NCBI RefSeq assembly: GCF_029541745.1
Contig: NZ_CP089746.1
Span: forward strand, 6,767,559-6,831,558
Direction of reading: 5' to 3'
Length of the DNA stretch: 64,000 nucleotides
DNA from: Streptomyces sp. LX-29
GTDB lineage: Bacteria > Actinomycetota > Actinomycetes > Streptomycetales > Streptomycetaceae
Numbering within the stretch: the first letter of the stretch is position 1; every line of letters begins with the position of its first letter. The notes beneath the pieces are model-generated. The model was not told where the DNA came from, ran no database searches, and saw nothing but the letters and a program-made list of their open reading frames with translations. Position numbers and translations under genes: made by a program. Positions 53,584-63,048 of this stretch are shown piece by piece.

Positions 53584-54870
53584 ATGCCCAAGCTGAGCAA
53601 GATGCTTACCGGACGCATGGCCGGCAGCGCCATGGAACTGCGCGACTTCCGCTTTCTCTGGGCCGGTCAAGCCGTCAGCGCCGTGGGAGACCAGCTCTTC
53701 ACCGTGGCCGTGTCTCTCCGGGTGATCGAGGTCGGCGGTGACGCCAGCGACGTCGGGCTGGTGATCGGCGGTCGAATCCTGGCCATGGTCCTGTTCGCGC
53801 TCCTCGGCGGAGTCTGGGCGGATCGTGTGCCCCGGCGAAGGGCGATGATCTTCGCTGATGGATTCCGGCTGGCGGCCATCACGGTGGTCGTGCTGGGAGC
53901 GTTCGACACGGCCACACTTCCGCTCGCCGTCATGACCTTCCTGGTGGGCAGCGGTGAGGCGTTCTTCCGACCCGCGTACGGCGGGCTGGTGCCTTCGCTC
54001 GTCCCCGAGGAGCGGTTGCTCAGCGCGAACGCCTGGCGAGGCGCCATGGAGAGCGCCGCAGCCGTGATGGGGCCGGCGCTCGGCGGGCTGTTGGTGGCCA
54101 CCGCCGGGACCCGGTGGGCGTTCACCGTCAACGCCGTCACGTTCGTCGTCAGTCTGGTGTGCGTCCTCGCGGTCAACGAACCGCCGATGCAACGGCCGGC
54201 GACCCGCTCCTCCATCATCCACGAGACGCGAGAAGGTCTGTCGGCGGTGCGCCGCGTTCGCTGGACGTCGGTCGTTCTCGCCATGACCGCGGTGCAGACC
54301 ATGTTCGTCGTCGCGCCTCACATGGTGCTGCTGCCGGTCATCACCCAGGAGGAGTTCGCGGGGCCTTCGGCCTACGGTCTGGTGATCGCCATGTTCAGCC
54401 TCAGCGGCCTCATCGGCACGATCGCCGTCGGGCGCGTACCACTGAGGCGCCCTGGAACGAGTGCGATCATCTTCAACGCGCTCTTCGCCGCCGTTCCCCT
54501 GGTACTGCTCACCCCATTCTCCATCTGGTGGGTGATGGGCGGATACGTCATCGCGGGACTCGCGATGATGCCTTTCAACGTCCTCTTGCAAACCGCACTG
54601 CAGCGCCAGTTCCCCCCGTCGCTTCTCGGCCGGGTGACCTCGGTCGACTGGCTGTGCAGCCTCGCCTTGCTGCCGATCGGCCTCGCGTGCGCCGGGCCTC
54701 TGGCGGACGCCGTGGGGCGTACGACCGTGCTGGTCGTCGCCGCGGTGGTGCAGCTCGGTGCCTCGGCGGCGGTACTGGCCGTGCCCGGGGTGCGCGATTT
54801 CCATCAGGACGAACCGTCAGCTGTCGAGAATTCGGAGGTAGCCGGAGATGGCAGTCGAACAAGTTCTTGA
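53584..54870 (+). CDS. MFS transporter, putative peptide exporter
   Basis: A 428-residue membrane protein with about 12 helices. ELRDFRFLWAGQAVSAVGDQLF is the MFS N-terminus of the macrolide/enterobactin-exporter type, and GGVWADRVPRRRAMIFAD is motif A between helices 2 and 3. The C-terminus (FHQDEPSAVE) is cytoplasmic. It begins two bases after the aminopeptidase stop and overlaps the oxygenase start by 23 bases, so the genes form one operon. Export of the mature product or self-protection is likely. Confidence 0.88.
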   Translation: MPKLSKMLTGRMAGSAMELRDFRFLWAGQAVSAVGDQLFTVAVSLRVIEVGGDASDVGLVIGGRILAMVLFALLGGVWADRVPRRRAMIFADGFRLAAITVVVLGAFDTATLPLAVMTFLVGSGEAFFRPAYGGLVPSLVPEERLLSANAWRGAMESAAAVMGPALGGLLVATAGTRWAFTVNAVTFVVSLVCVLAVNEPPMQRPATRSSIIHETREGLSAVRRVRWTSVVLAMTAVQTMFVVAPHMVLLPVITQEEFAGPSAYGLVIAMFSLSGLIGTIAVGRVPLRRPGTSAIIFNALFAAVPLVLLTPFSIWWVMGGYVIAGLAMMPFNVLLQTALQRQFPPSLLGRVTSVDWLCSLALLPIGLACAGPLADAVGRTTVLVVAAVVQLGASAAVLAVPGVRDFHQDEPSAVENSEVAGDGSRTSS

Positions 54871-55804
54871 TGATCCGTCCATGCTGGCATCTGTTCGGGA
54901 CAAGCAGCCGCATGTCAGCCGAAACCTGGGTGATCTCGGCCATGTGTTCTCCACGGAGATCGCGCAGCAGCTCCTTTTCGAACGAGGGCTGCGCACCCCC
55001 TATGTCAGGCTGTGGCGCCACGGCGAGGACATAGGAGTCCGGGACGACGCCAAGACCAAAGGCGGAGCCGATGAGCGCCGAGTGCTGGCAGGGCTCGCGG
55101 ACCCGCGGTACGTCGTGTCGGAGATGCGAGCGGGGGCGACGCTCGTCTTTCAGGCGATGTCCACGTACTGCCCCGAGGTGGCGGCCTTCTGCGCGGATCT
55201 GTCGGAAGACGTCGGATGCCCCGTCGCGGCCAACGCCTTCCTGACGCCGCCCCATGCGCAGGGTGCCCCGGTGCACTACGACATGGCCAGCGTCTTCATA
55301 CGACAGCTGGCCGGCTCCAAGACATGGCGGCTCCATGAACCGCCCAAGCAATGGCCGATCAGGCGCTCCAAGCCGGGCGACAAGCCGGAGACTCCGCTGT
55401 CTCAGGAAGTCACCCTCCACCCCGGTGACTGCCTCTACCTGCCGCGTGGTTACTACCATGAGGGGATCACGGGAGACCACGGGTCCGTCCACATCACGTT
55501 CTCCGACGGAGTGGAGGACCATTGGCTTGAGGTCCTGCACGACGTGCTGGATCTGGTGGCCGAGCGGACCGAATCGTTGCGGGGCCGTCTGCCCGGCAGG
55601 TCCGAGGCGTTGAGCGGCCAGTCGAAGGTGATCTGGCAGACCGTCCGGGAGGATGTGTCGCGTGCGCTGGAGGACCTGGGCGACGAGATGATATCCGCCC
55701 TGATCCTGCGACGACTCCAGGCGCGCGAGCAGGAACTCGCGAGAACCGAAGCGACCTCGCTCGCTGACATCCTGGTGGTGGAGTCGAAACCCGGTGACGA
55801 GTGA
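54848..55804 (+). CDS. JmjC/cupin-type 2-oxoglutarate oxygenase
   Basis: A 318-residue double-stranded beta-helix oxygenase. The Fe site is seen as HYDMASVFIRQLAGSKTWRL (His-x-Asp, then the 2-oxoglutarate-anchoring basic residue) and CLYLPRGYYHEGIT (distal His). NAFLTPPHAQGAPVHYD is typical of JmjC protein hydroxylases such as ribosomal oxygenases. The C-terminal helical domain (DEMISALILRRLQAREQEL) is where such enzymes dimerise. It likely hydroxylates a residue in the precursor. Start ATG 54848 with GGAGGTAGCCGGAG. Confidence 0.83.
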   Translation: MAVEQVLDDPSMLASVRDKQPHVSRNLGDLGHVFSTEIAQQLLFERGLRTPYVRLWRHGEDIGVRDDAKTKGGADERRVLAGLADPRYVVSEMRAGATLVFQAMSTYCPEVAAFCADLSEDVGCPVAANAFLTPPHAQGAPVHYDMASVFIRQLAGSKTWRLHEPPKQWPIRRSKPGDKPETPLSQEVTLHPGDCLYLPRGYYHEGITGDHGSVHITFSDGVEDHWLEVLHDVLDLVAERTESLRGRLPGRSEALSGQSKVIWQTVREDVSRALEDLGDEMISALILRRLQAREQELARTEATSLADILVVESKPGDE

Positions 55805-56757
55805 TGGGGGTCGGCCGCGACGAGCTGATCCGGGTCGGAATGACGTCGACCGGGACCGCGAGCTTGGTCCGAAGCTACCAACGGGCGGTCCTCCGGCGCC
55901 TCGAACCCCGTCTCCCGGAAGGCCATGAACCCTCCGGCCTGCACCCCGCCCTGGTGTGGGAGGCGACCCGGACATCCGCCGGGAGCAGCGCGGCCCACGC
56001 TTCCGGGACCACGGCGGATCGCGAGCGCATCGCCGACCTGATCCGCGGTCTGGCCACCGCGGGCCCCATGCCGGCGCTTGAGCATGTCGCGCTCGGCGCG
56101 TCGTCATGCCCCGACTGGTGCCTCCAGGGCGCCGAGGAACTTCTGTCCGACATTCAGCGGACAACCGGCGCGAGTGATGCCGCTTTCAGCGCGCCGAACA
56201 TGACAGAGGCGACCGCGCACGTGGAAGCTGCCCGGGAGACCCTGCGACGGGTATGGCCGGAGGCCGCCCTGGAAACGGATCTCCTGATCCGTGTCATCGT
56301 GTACGTGCAGGCCGGCGCCTTCCGTTCGGCCACGCTTCGACAGACCTTCGGAGCCGTCTACCTCGGGACCGCCAGCGTCGAAAGCACTCCCGCCGCTTTC
56401 GAGGCGCTCCTGCACGAAACGGGCCACCATGCCCTCTACCTGCGAAACCACTTCGAGACGTTCGTGACGAACGGCGACGACATGGTGACCCACTCACTGC
56501 GCGCCGATCCGCGGCCGGTCGCCGGTGCCGTACACGCCGCGCATGTCCTCGCGCGCATGACGTACGGACTCGCCCGCTGGGCACGGGAGCGGTCGGCGCC
56601 GCCGGAGGTCTCCGAGAGGCGTGACAGCGCCTTGCGACGTCTCCAGGGAACCATCGCGGCACTGAAGCCGGTCGCCGAGTGGACGGACAGGGGTCGGTCG
56701 TACTTCGACGACCTCCTCAGATGGGAGCAGGAACTGACGGACGCGCACCCCGGCTGA
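55804..56757 (+). CDS. HExxH-type putative peptide beta-hydroxylase
   Basis: A 317-residue helical protein. The motif LLHETGHHALYLRNHFE (HExxH) lies at about residues 203-219, followed by THSLRADPRPVAGAVHAAHV. This is the layout of the HExxH-type RiPP modification proteins, now known as alpha-ketoglutarate-dependent HExxH peptide beta-hydroxylases. AGAFRSATLRQTFGAVYL and VESTPAAFEALL are the blocks before the motif. I chose ATG 55804; GTG 55801 overlaps the preceding stop. It closes the operon. It should act on the precursor at 52184. Confidence 0.75.
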   Translation: MGVGRDELIRVGMTSTGTASLVRSYQRAVLRRLEPRLPEGHEPSGLHPALVWEATRTSAGSSAAHASGTTADRERIADLIRGLATAGPMPALEHVALGASSCPDWCLQGAEELLSDIQRTTGASDAAFSAPNMTEATAHVEAARETLRRVWPEAALETDLLIRVIVYVQAGAFRSATLRQTFGAVYLGTASVESTPAAFEALLHETGHHALYLRNHFETFVTNGDDMVTHSLRADPRPVAGAVHAAHVLARMTYGLARWARERSAPPEVSERRDSALRRLQGTIAALKPVAEWTDRGRSYFDDLLRWEQELTDAHPG

Positions 56758-56864
56758 ACGACGGGTTCGGGAAGCTCTTGCGAAGGCCGACGCGGCGCGA
56801 GCCCGCCCTCCTGCGACAGTCCGCGGACCGTCCCGCCGCGTGAGCCGGTTCGCGCCGCCCCCGG

Positions 56865-56948
56865 TCACCGCCCGCCTGCGACGACCGCGCCGGACTCGTA
56901 CGCGAACGCGACGACCTGGGCGCGGTCGCGGAGGTCGGGTTTTCCCAT
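56865..56948 (-). pseudogene. LuxR-type regulator C-terminal fragment
   Basis: The minus frame reads MGKPDLRDRAQVVAFAYES, then GAVVAGGR and stop. This is the closing helix of NarL/LuxR response regulators (KLxLRDRxQAVxxAYESGLV). Only about 25 residues remain, so it is a scar. The short length limits certainty. Confidence 0.45.
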
Positions 56949-56977
56949 GGGAACGAACGACGTGGAACGCCGGGGGA

Positions 56978-57082
56978 GCGCCCGCAGTCCTCGCGCCCGC
57001 AGTCCTCGCGTCCACGACCCTCACGCCTGCGGCCCTCGCGCCCACAGTCCTCGTGCCCGCGGCCCTCGCGCCCGCTGGCCTC
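56978..57082. repeat. seven imperfect 15-bp tandem repeats
   Basis: Units of the form GCGCCCGCAGTCCTC run head to tail seven times, with two to five changes each. The period is a multiple of three and the repeats are open in several frames, but no frame over them has a convincing start or family. They fill the gap between the RiPP operon and the large repeat protein gene. Confidence 0.75.
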
Positions 57083-57248
57083 GTCTCCCCTCGCCAGACC
57101 GTCGGCCGCCACGGTCAACCCTCATGACCGGCGGGGGATTTCGCGCCCGCGCGACCCTCTGGGAGAGCGACGCACGCCTGTGTGATGGGGTGTTCCCCTC
57201 GGGCAACCGTGCGAAGACGACCGGCCACAGACGCAAGGGACGCGATCG

Positions 57249-60200
57249 GTGAGAACAGGCTCAGTGACCCGCTACGACCGGAGCGGTGCGCAACTGCTCG
57301 CCCTGCTGCTGGCCGGGGCCGCCCCCGGCGATGCCGGGCGGATACGTCGCCGACTGGACGAAGCGGAGCCCCGCTACCTCGCCTGGGTGCCCCTCACCGC
57401 GGAGGCCCGGGCGAAGGCGGCCGGCGACCCCGACGCGCAGGTACGGCGAACCCTGGCCCGAGCCGAGGGGCTCACGGTCGATGACCTGGCCGCGCTGCTC
57501 GAACGCCCCGACCCCGTTGTCGATCAGCGCGTGTACGAGCACGCCGAAGCCCGCCCCTGGATGCGTCGTCTCATCCTCTCTCCCGGACGGCACCCCGAGC
57601 CCACCGCCCTCGCCCCTCTGCTGGCCCGGATCCGCGCGACCAACCGGGAAGCGCCGGCGCTTCCCCGTTTCGTCGGTGCGGCGGTGGTGAGCGACGCGCC
57701 CGAGTTGGCCGAGCACGCCCTGCGCACCTGCGGCCGCGCGCTGACCACCGCCGAGCAGCTGCGCGCCGTACTCGGGCTGTTCGCGCACCCCGACCGGTTG
57801 CGCGCGCTGCTCGACCCGGCAACCGGCCCGGTCCCCCTGCACCCCGACGTCGCCGACCTCGCGCGCAGCGCGCTCGACGGCGACAGCGACAGTGACAGTG
57901 ACGACGACGACGGCGACGGTGACAGCGACTTCGGCGGTGACCGGCTGCGCGCCGCGGTGGCGGCCGCCGAGGAGCCGGAAGGCATGGTGGCCGGACTCCG
58001 CGCGGGCGAAGCCGAACCGGCCTGGCGCCGTACCGTCGACTGGGACGTCATCCTGACGGCTCATCGGTCCGCGCCGCTGCCGGAGTCGGCCGTACGCGTT
58101 CTCGCCGCCCACCCCGACTGTCCCGAGCGGCTGCTCGCCGACCTGTACCGCACCCATTCCGCGGTGGTCGCCGAGGTCGCACCCCCCTGCCCGGCCCTGC
58201 TGCGCGCCGCCGCCCGCACACCCGGCCACCCCGAGCTCCTCCGGATCGCCACCGGCCTGGGCCCGTCCGACGACCACGCGGACCTCAGCGCGCTCGTCCT
58301 CGACACCGTCACCCCCGCCCGCACAGCGGCCCTGGCTCTGCTCGAACTCGGCCCCGGCACACCCCTGCGCGCGCTCCTCCACCGACGGCTCGGCGACGAT
58401 CCGCGGCACTGGGCCACCCTGCGCACCTCCCTCTCCCGGTACAAGGGCACCCTCGCCGACCTCTTGGCGGGCATCGCCGACGGCGCGGTCCCCGAGCCCG
58501 CACCCTCGGTCACACCCCCCGCCCTGACCAAGCCGTACCGGTTCCTGCTGTACGCCGCCGACCCCGACGACCTGCGCGAGCTGCTCCCGCACCTGCCCGA
58601 CGAACTGCTGCACGCCCTGCTCGGCAAGGGCTCGCTGCCTGCGCACGCCCTGGAGACCGCGCTCGGGGCCTCCGACCCTCGCGTGTGGGCCGCCCTCGGC
58701 GGCAACATCACTCTCGGCATCCGCGATCTGCGTCGGCTGACCGAGCGCGACGAGCCGGCGGTCAACGCCGCCGTGTACCGCAACCAGAAGGCCACGCTGT
58801 CCCTGCGCCGCGCGATCGCCTCCGGCGTCCCCCGCACTCCCGGCCGCACCGAGCCCGTCCCCTTCGACGCCGGGCTGCGCACCGAACTCCTCGCCATCGC
58901 AGACCGGTTCCGTCGCAGCCCGCTGATCACGAGCGGCGACCCGGAACTCGTCCTGCACTCCTGGGGCCCCAAGGGATGGTGGGCGAGCGACGGCGCGCGC
59001 CGCTTCTCCGTGGTCCGGGTGTGGGAACGCGGCGGCCCGGACGCCGTACGCCGGCTCCTCGACCTGGTCCCCACCGACCCGCCCGCGATCCTGACCGAGG
59101 CGGCCGCCGCACTGGAGCACCCCGACGGCCTGGACCGGTTGCGGGAGGGTCTGGAGCCCTATGAGGACCCCGAGGTGCTGCCTCGGATCTTCGCCGCCCC
59201 GCGCGGACGCAATGCCACCCGCCGGCTGATGCGGGAGATCGTGCACGAGCCCTATGTGTACGACTTCCCGCGCCTGATCGCCGCCCACCATGAGCACACC
59301 TTCCAGCCCGAGCCCCTCGAAGAGCTCCTCCGCCACGAGGACGTCGACGAGGCGGTCCGCCAGGCACTCACCACCCACGCCGGCAAGCTCGACGCCGAGC
59401 CGATCGATCACCTGCGCTCCAGGGCATACGACGCCAGACTGCACGGCTGGTTCGTCGACGCCGTCGAGCGGGACCTGCTCGAACCCGAGCGGCTCGTCGA
59501 CACCGCCCGGCCGGCCGCGGCGGCCCTCGCCCACCTCCGCCCCGGCGCCTTCGGCACCCGAGCCCACCGGCACGCCGTCGACCTCGTGCACCGGCATCTG
59601 GCCGGCCACCCGGAAGCGTGGGTCATCGCGCTCGACCTGGTCGGGACCTTCGCCGGCTCGCTCGCCGAACTGATCACCACGGCCGCGCAGGCGGCCGGCC
59701 CCCGACCCGACGCGGAAGAGCTGGCCCGCCTCGACGTGAAGGCCGGGAACACCGAGCCTCCCACGGCGGCCGAGGCACCCGCACCCGCCGCTCCCACACT
59801 CACCTACGCCGAACAGCGGGAGCGGAAGAAGGTCCTGGACCCGGAGGCGGCCCTCGCCTCCGCACATCTGCTCCGCGCGCTCGTCGAGGGTGCCCCGCTG
59901 CCCACCGACCCCGGTGTGCTCGACGTCCTCACCCGTACGCACCCGGTCGACTTCCCCGGGCCCGTCCATCCCGACTGGCTCGTGGAGGCGTGTGCCCGGC
60001 ATGCCTCGCCCGACACGCGCCGGCGCCTCGCCGAGTGGATGAGCGACCAAGCCGAGAAGGACGAGCTTTTGGCCTGTCGGCAGGGGATCGTCGCGCCCGG
60101 CGACATGGTCGCCCGGACGCCGGCACGCGAGATGTCCCCGCTGCCGAGACGCTGGTTCACCCGCAACGTGCCGGCCGCCGCCGCCGTGCGTGCCGCGCGC

Positions 60201-61652
60201 CGGCTGGTCGCCGACCGGCTCGGCACCGACCCCGAGCGGTGGCTGCGCGCGCTCGCGGCGATGGACGGCGACGGCGCCGAGCGGCCGTTCGTCGAGCTGC
60301 TCGAGCACGGCAGCGCGAGCACCGTCCCCACGGTGCTCACCCCCGCAGGCGCCGGACTCCTGCTCCACGCGGGCACCGAGGCTCTCGCGGCCGTACTGCC
60401 GCGGCTGGACGCGGGGGCCACGGTCACCCTCACCGAGCGCGCCTGCGAGACCGACCACATGCCCGACGCCCTCCTCGACCATCTGTTCGCCCACGACGAC
60501 CGCGCCGCGCTGCTCGTCCTCGCGCGAAGCTCACGCCGCCGGGACCTGCATCTCAGGCTGCTGGCGGTCGACGACCCCACGATCAACGCGACGCTGTACG
60601 GGGTCGTCCACAGCGGCAGCTCGACCGTCGAGATCCGCCGCATCATCCTGTCCCGCCAGCCCCAGGGCCGCGCCGCCGAAGGGCCGGACGACCTCCTCCC
60701 GCTCGCCCCGGAGCTCCGCGAACGGCTGCTCGCACGGCATTACTTCGACAAGCGGTCGGCGAAGTACCACCGCGTTCTGGTCGAAGCGGCCGACCCCGAA
60801 CTCGTGGAGCACGCGCTCGCCTCGTGGGGCAGGCGCGTTCCGTTGCCTGACCACCTCCTGGCCGCGCGCAACGCCCTTCGTCACGGTGGCTCCGACCGTC
60901 TGCGCTCGCTGATCGACCGCGGACTGCTCAGCGCGGGTGCCGCCAAGGTCGCCACGAAGGCGCTGGCCGCGCCCGACCCGGATGCCGTCCTCACCGCCCG
61001 GCTCGACAAGGAACTGAGCACGGAACGCCTTGTCGCCAAGCTCCGCACCTGTGGGGAGTACGAACACGAGGAGATCCTGGACCTCCCCTACACCCGCGAC
61101 TGGGACGTCCTGATCAAGGCTCACGAAGAGGAGCCGTTCCGCTCGCGGGTATGGGGTGCCATCGCCCGGCTGCCGGACGCTCCGGACGAGCTCGCGCCGG
61201 CGGCCTTCACGCACTGGTCCTGCTTCATCGCCCGCACCCTGACCGACCGCGGTCCCCGCTGGGCCCGTGCGGCCATCGGGAACATCCCGAACCTGTCGAT
61301 CCCGCGCAAGGAGTGGGCCGCCGTACTCGACCGCCTTCTGGAACGGGGCCTGCTCTCCGGCAAGGAGATCATCCACGGTGGCGTCATGGCCAACCGCATG
61401 CTCCACTACCTCGCCGAGGCCGCCGTCCGCCAGGAACTCCCCACCGCCCTCCGGGCCGCCGTTCAGGACGCCACCGACGAACTCGCCGCCCTGGCCGGCA
61501 GGCTCCTGGGCACGGACGACGAAGCCTGGCAGCGCCTCTTCGCCGCCCTGACCGGCGAGGACCCCCACTGGCCCCTGACCGGCTCCCACACCACCACCGC
61601 CGCCCTCCTCCACCACGCATCCCGCACGCCCTTCGTCCCTCCCCGCCCCTGA
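57249..61652 (+). CDS. 1,467-residue helical-repeat protein, unknown function
   Basis: A very large soluble protein without signal peptide. Degenerate LRV/HEAT-like helical units occur throughout. The clearest is D-x-P-x-(V/I)-x-x-x-(V/L)-Y...RR-x-I/L-x-S: VDQRVYEHAEARPWMRRLIL, then VNAAVYRNQKATLSLRRAIA and INATLYGVV...IRRIILSRQ. An acidic run (DSDSDSDDDDGDGDSD) at about 212-227 separates the N-terminal 210 residues. I see no enzyme motif. The start is GTG 57249 with AAGGGA upstream; GTG 57270 or other codons nearby are possible. A strong terminator follows. It could be a scaffold or sensor. Confidence 0.75.
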   Translation: MRTGSVTRYDRSGAQLLALLLAGAAPGDAGRIRRRLDEAEPRYLAWVPLTAEARAKAAGDPDAQVRRTLARAEGLTVDDLAALLERPDPVVDQRVYEHAEARPWMRRLILSPGRHPEPTALAPLLARIRATNREAPALPRFVGAAVVSDAPELAEHALRTCGRALTTAEQLRAVLGLFAHPDRLRALLDPATGPVPLHPDVADLARSALDGDSDSDSDDDDGDGDSDFGGDRLRAAVAAAEEPEGMVAGLRAGEAEPAWRRTVDWDVILTAHRSAPLPESAVRVLAAHPDCPERLLADLYRTHSAVVAEVAPPCPALLRAAARTPGHPELLRIATGLGPSDDHADLSALVLDTVTPARTAALALLELGPGTPLRALLHRRLGDDPRHWATLRTSLSRYKGTLADLLAGIADGAVPEPAPSVTPPALTKPYRFLLYAADPDDLRELLPHLPDELLHALLGKGSLPAHALETALGASDPRVWAALGGNITLGIRDLRRLTERDEPAVNAAVYRNQKATLSLRRAIASGVPRTPGRTEPVPFDAGLRTELLAIADRFRRSPLITSGDPELVLHSWGPKGWWASDGARRFSVVRVWERGGPDAVRRLLDLVPTDPPAILTEAAAALEHPDGLDRLREGLEPYEDPEVLPRIFAAPRGRNATRRLMREIVHEPYVYDFPRLIAAHHEHTFQPEPLEELLRHEDVDEAVRQALTTHAGKLDAEPIDHLRSRAYDARLHGWFVDAVERDLLEPERLVDTARPAAAALAHLRPGAFGTRAHRHAVDLVHRHLAGHPEAWVIALDLVGTFAGSLAELITTAAQAAGPRPDAEELARLDVKAGNTEPPTAAEAPAPAAPTLTYAEQRERKKVLDPEAALASAHLLRALVEGAPLPTDPGVLDVLTRTHPVDFPGPVHPDWLVEACARHASPDTRRRLAEWMSDQAEKDELLACRQGIVAPGDMVARTPAREMSPLPRRWFTRNVPAAAAVRAARRLVADRLGTDPERWLRALAAMDGDGAERPFVELLEHGSASTVPTVLTPAGAGLLLHAGTEALAAVLPRLDAGATVTLTERACETDHMPDALLDHLFAHDDRAALLVLARSSRRRDLHLRLLAVDDPTINATLYGVVHSGSSTVEIRRIILSRQPQGRAAEGPDDLLPLAPELRERLLARHYFDKRSAKYHRVLVEAADPELVEHALASWGRRVPLPDHLLAARNALRHGGSDRLRSLIDRGLLSAGAAKVATKALAAPDPDAVLTARLDKELSTERLVAKLRTCGEYEHEEILDLPYTRDWDVLIKAHEEEPFRSRVWGAIARLPDAPDELAPAAFTHWSCFIARTLTDRGPRWARAAIGNIPNLSIPRKEWAAVLDRLLERGLLSGKEIIHGGVMANRMLHYLAEAAVRQELPTALRAAVQDATDELAALAGRLLGTDDEAWQRLFAALTGEDPHWPLTGSHTTTAALLHHASRTPFVPPRP

Positions 61653-61676
61653 CGTCCCCCTACGAGGAAGAAGCGC

Positions 61677-61734
61677 GGGCCGCGGGCGGCCAGGTCGACG
61701 TACCGGAGGTACCCGACCTGGCCGCCCGCGGCCC
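61677..61734. terminator. very strong hairpin terminator
   Basis: Two perfect 21-base arms (61677-61697 and 61714-61734, beginning GGGCCGCGGGCGG) surround a 16-base loop, 25 bases after the stop of the large repeat protein gene. Confidence 0.85.
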
Positions 61735-62104
61735 CATGGCGCGGTGGCGGTCGGCGTGGCGCAGCGCCGTCGTGTCCCGGGGGATGGTGAGGATACGAAG
61801 GCGCTGCGCCGGCGGGGGCCGGGACTCCAGGACGGCCCGCTCACCGGACAGCACACACCATGCGCTCCGCGCCACCGCCCGATTGCCCCGATCATCGGCG
61901 TGGCGCCACCACCGGCGACGCCCCGGGTCGCCGCCCCCGGCGCCGTCGCCGCCGGTGTCACCCCTCGGGCCCTTCGACGCCCGCCGGTCCACCTCGGGTT
62001 AACGGGCGGGCGGGATTCCGGATGGCTGCCTCCTCTTGCTGCGGGGGCACGACGGGCACACGCTGAGTACAAACCCGTAGAAAACCAGAGAAAGTCGAAG
62101 TGTC
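61735..62104. other. 370-bp intergenic stretch, no supported gene
   Basis: No frame carries a family signature on either strand. The last 60 bases, poorer in GC (GTACAAACCCGTAGAAAACC), look like the promoter and leader of the next gene. Confidence 0.45.
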
Positions 62105-62431
62105 ATGCCCAGAGGTTCCAGCCCCAAGCGTGAGCGGCAGTACGAGCACATCAAGGAGAGCGCCAAGGATCGGGGCGAGAGCGAGAAGCGGGCCGAGGAG
62201 ATCGCCGCCCGCACGGTCAACAAGGAACGGGCCCGCTCCGGCGAGTCCAAGACCGCCAGCCGCAGCTCCACCCAGGACATGTCCTCCGGGAAGCGCGGTG
62301 GGCAGCGCTCCGGCAAGGGCTCACAGGGCCAGACCTACGACCAGCTCTACGCCGAAGCCCAGCGCCGCAACATCGAAGGTCGATCCACCATGAACAAGGA
62401 CCAACTCAAGCGGGCCCTCGGCGGCGGCTGA
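62105..62431 (+). CDS. small basic protein of the actinobacterial plasmid-stabilisation/SAP-like type
   Basis: A 108-residue, highly charged protein. PRGSSPKRERQYEHIKESAK then RAEEIAARTVNKERARSGES is the family hallmark. The C-terminus (TYDQLYAEAQRRNIEGRSTM then NKDQLKRAL) is a Rho-N/SAP-like helix-extended-helix that can bind nucleic acid. Many relatives are labelled plasmid stabilisation protein without experimental proof. Start ATG 62105. Confidence 0.8.
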   Translation: MPRGSSPKRERQYEHIKESAKDRGESEKRAEEIAARTVNKERARSGESKTASRSSTQDMSSGKRGGQRSGKGSQGQTYDQLYAEAQRRNIEGRSTMNKDQLKRALGGG

Positions 62432-62759
62432 CACCACAGCCCGAACGAGGCGACGGCGCCGACGAGCCGAGCGGGCGAGAACGCGTACGGCGAGAGTCTG
62501 GGGCATCGACGCCATCAGCGGCCCCGCCGGGCACACGGTCGTCCTCGCTGCCCGCGACCTTCGACCCGTTCGCCCTTCGCTTCTCGGTACGGCGCTCACC
62601 GTCGCCGGACAGCCGCTGACCCACTACGCGGGAGCCGGCGCGGTCCCGAATCGAACATGCCTCTATGTCGCCCCGACCACGCGTGTCGCCCACCGGGCGG
62701 AGACGGTCGGGAGGCGACAATGGGGGCCGTCTTGACACCAGTAGGGAACAGGAGCAGCC
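62432..62759. other. 328-bp stretch, leader of the cold-shock gene
   Basis: No gene is supported. TTGACA at 62732-62737 is the only promoter-like hexamer, though it lies only about 22 bases before the start codon. Cold-shock genes often have long leaders, so part of this stretch may be transcribed. Confidence 0.35.
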
Positions 62760-62960
62760 GTGGCGCAGGGCACCGTCAAGTGGTTCGACGCTGAGAAGGG
62801 CTTCGGCTTCATCCAGCAGGACTCCGGCCCGGACCTCTTCGTCCATTACTCCGAGATCCAGAGCGCCGGCTACCGCGCGCTGGAGGAGAACCAGCGCGTC
62901 GAATTCGAGGTCACCCAAGGCCCGAAGGGGCCCCAGGCGACAGCCGTGATCATCATCTGA
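62760..62960 (+). CDS. cold-shock protein (CspA family)
   Basis: A 66-residue OB-fold RNA chaperone. GTVKWFDAEKGFGFIQ contains RNP1 and DLFVHYSEI contains RNP2. FEVTQGPKGPQATAVIII is the conserved end. It binds single-stranded RNA and DNA and prevents mRNA structures. Tyr in FVHYSEI replaces the more common Phe or His, which occurs in other Streptomyces Csp proteins. Start GTG 62760 follows AGGAG. Confidence 0.95.
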   Translation: MAQGTVKWFDAEKGFGFIQQDSGPDLFVHYSEIQSAGYRALEENQRVEFEVTQGPKGPQATAVIII

Positions 62961-63048
62961 CGCGTCGAGCCCTTCCCCGGAAGCACCGCGGGAACGCCGG
63001 CTGGGCAGGCGGGCAGGCTGGCGGGGGGCCGGCACCCGCCGCCGTCAC

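Noticed and set aside
56717..57118. Minus-strand ORF over the 15-bp repeats with GREDC-like pentapeptides
   Set aside because: Looks like a pentapeptide repeat only because of the 15-bp period. It lacks the A(D/N)LxX pattern and a RBS, and runs into non-coding sequence.
57261..60494. 1,077-residue minus-strand open frame
   Set aside because: Mirror of the large plus-strand gene in GC-rich DNA; low-complexity Gly/Val/Arg composition, no motif.
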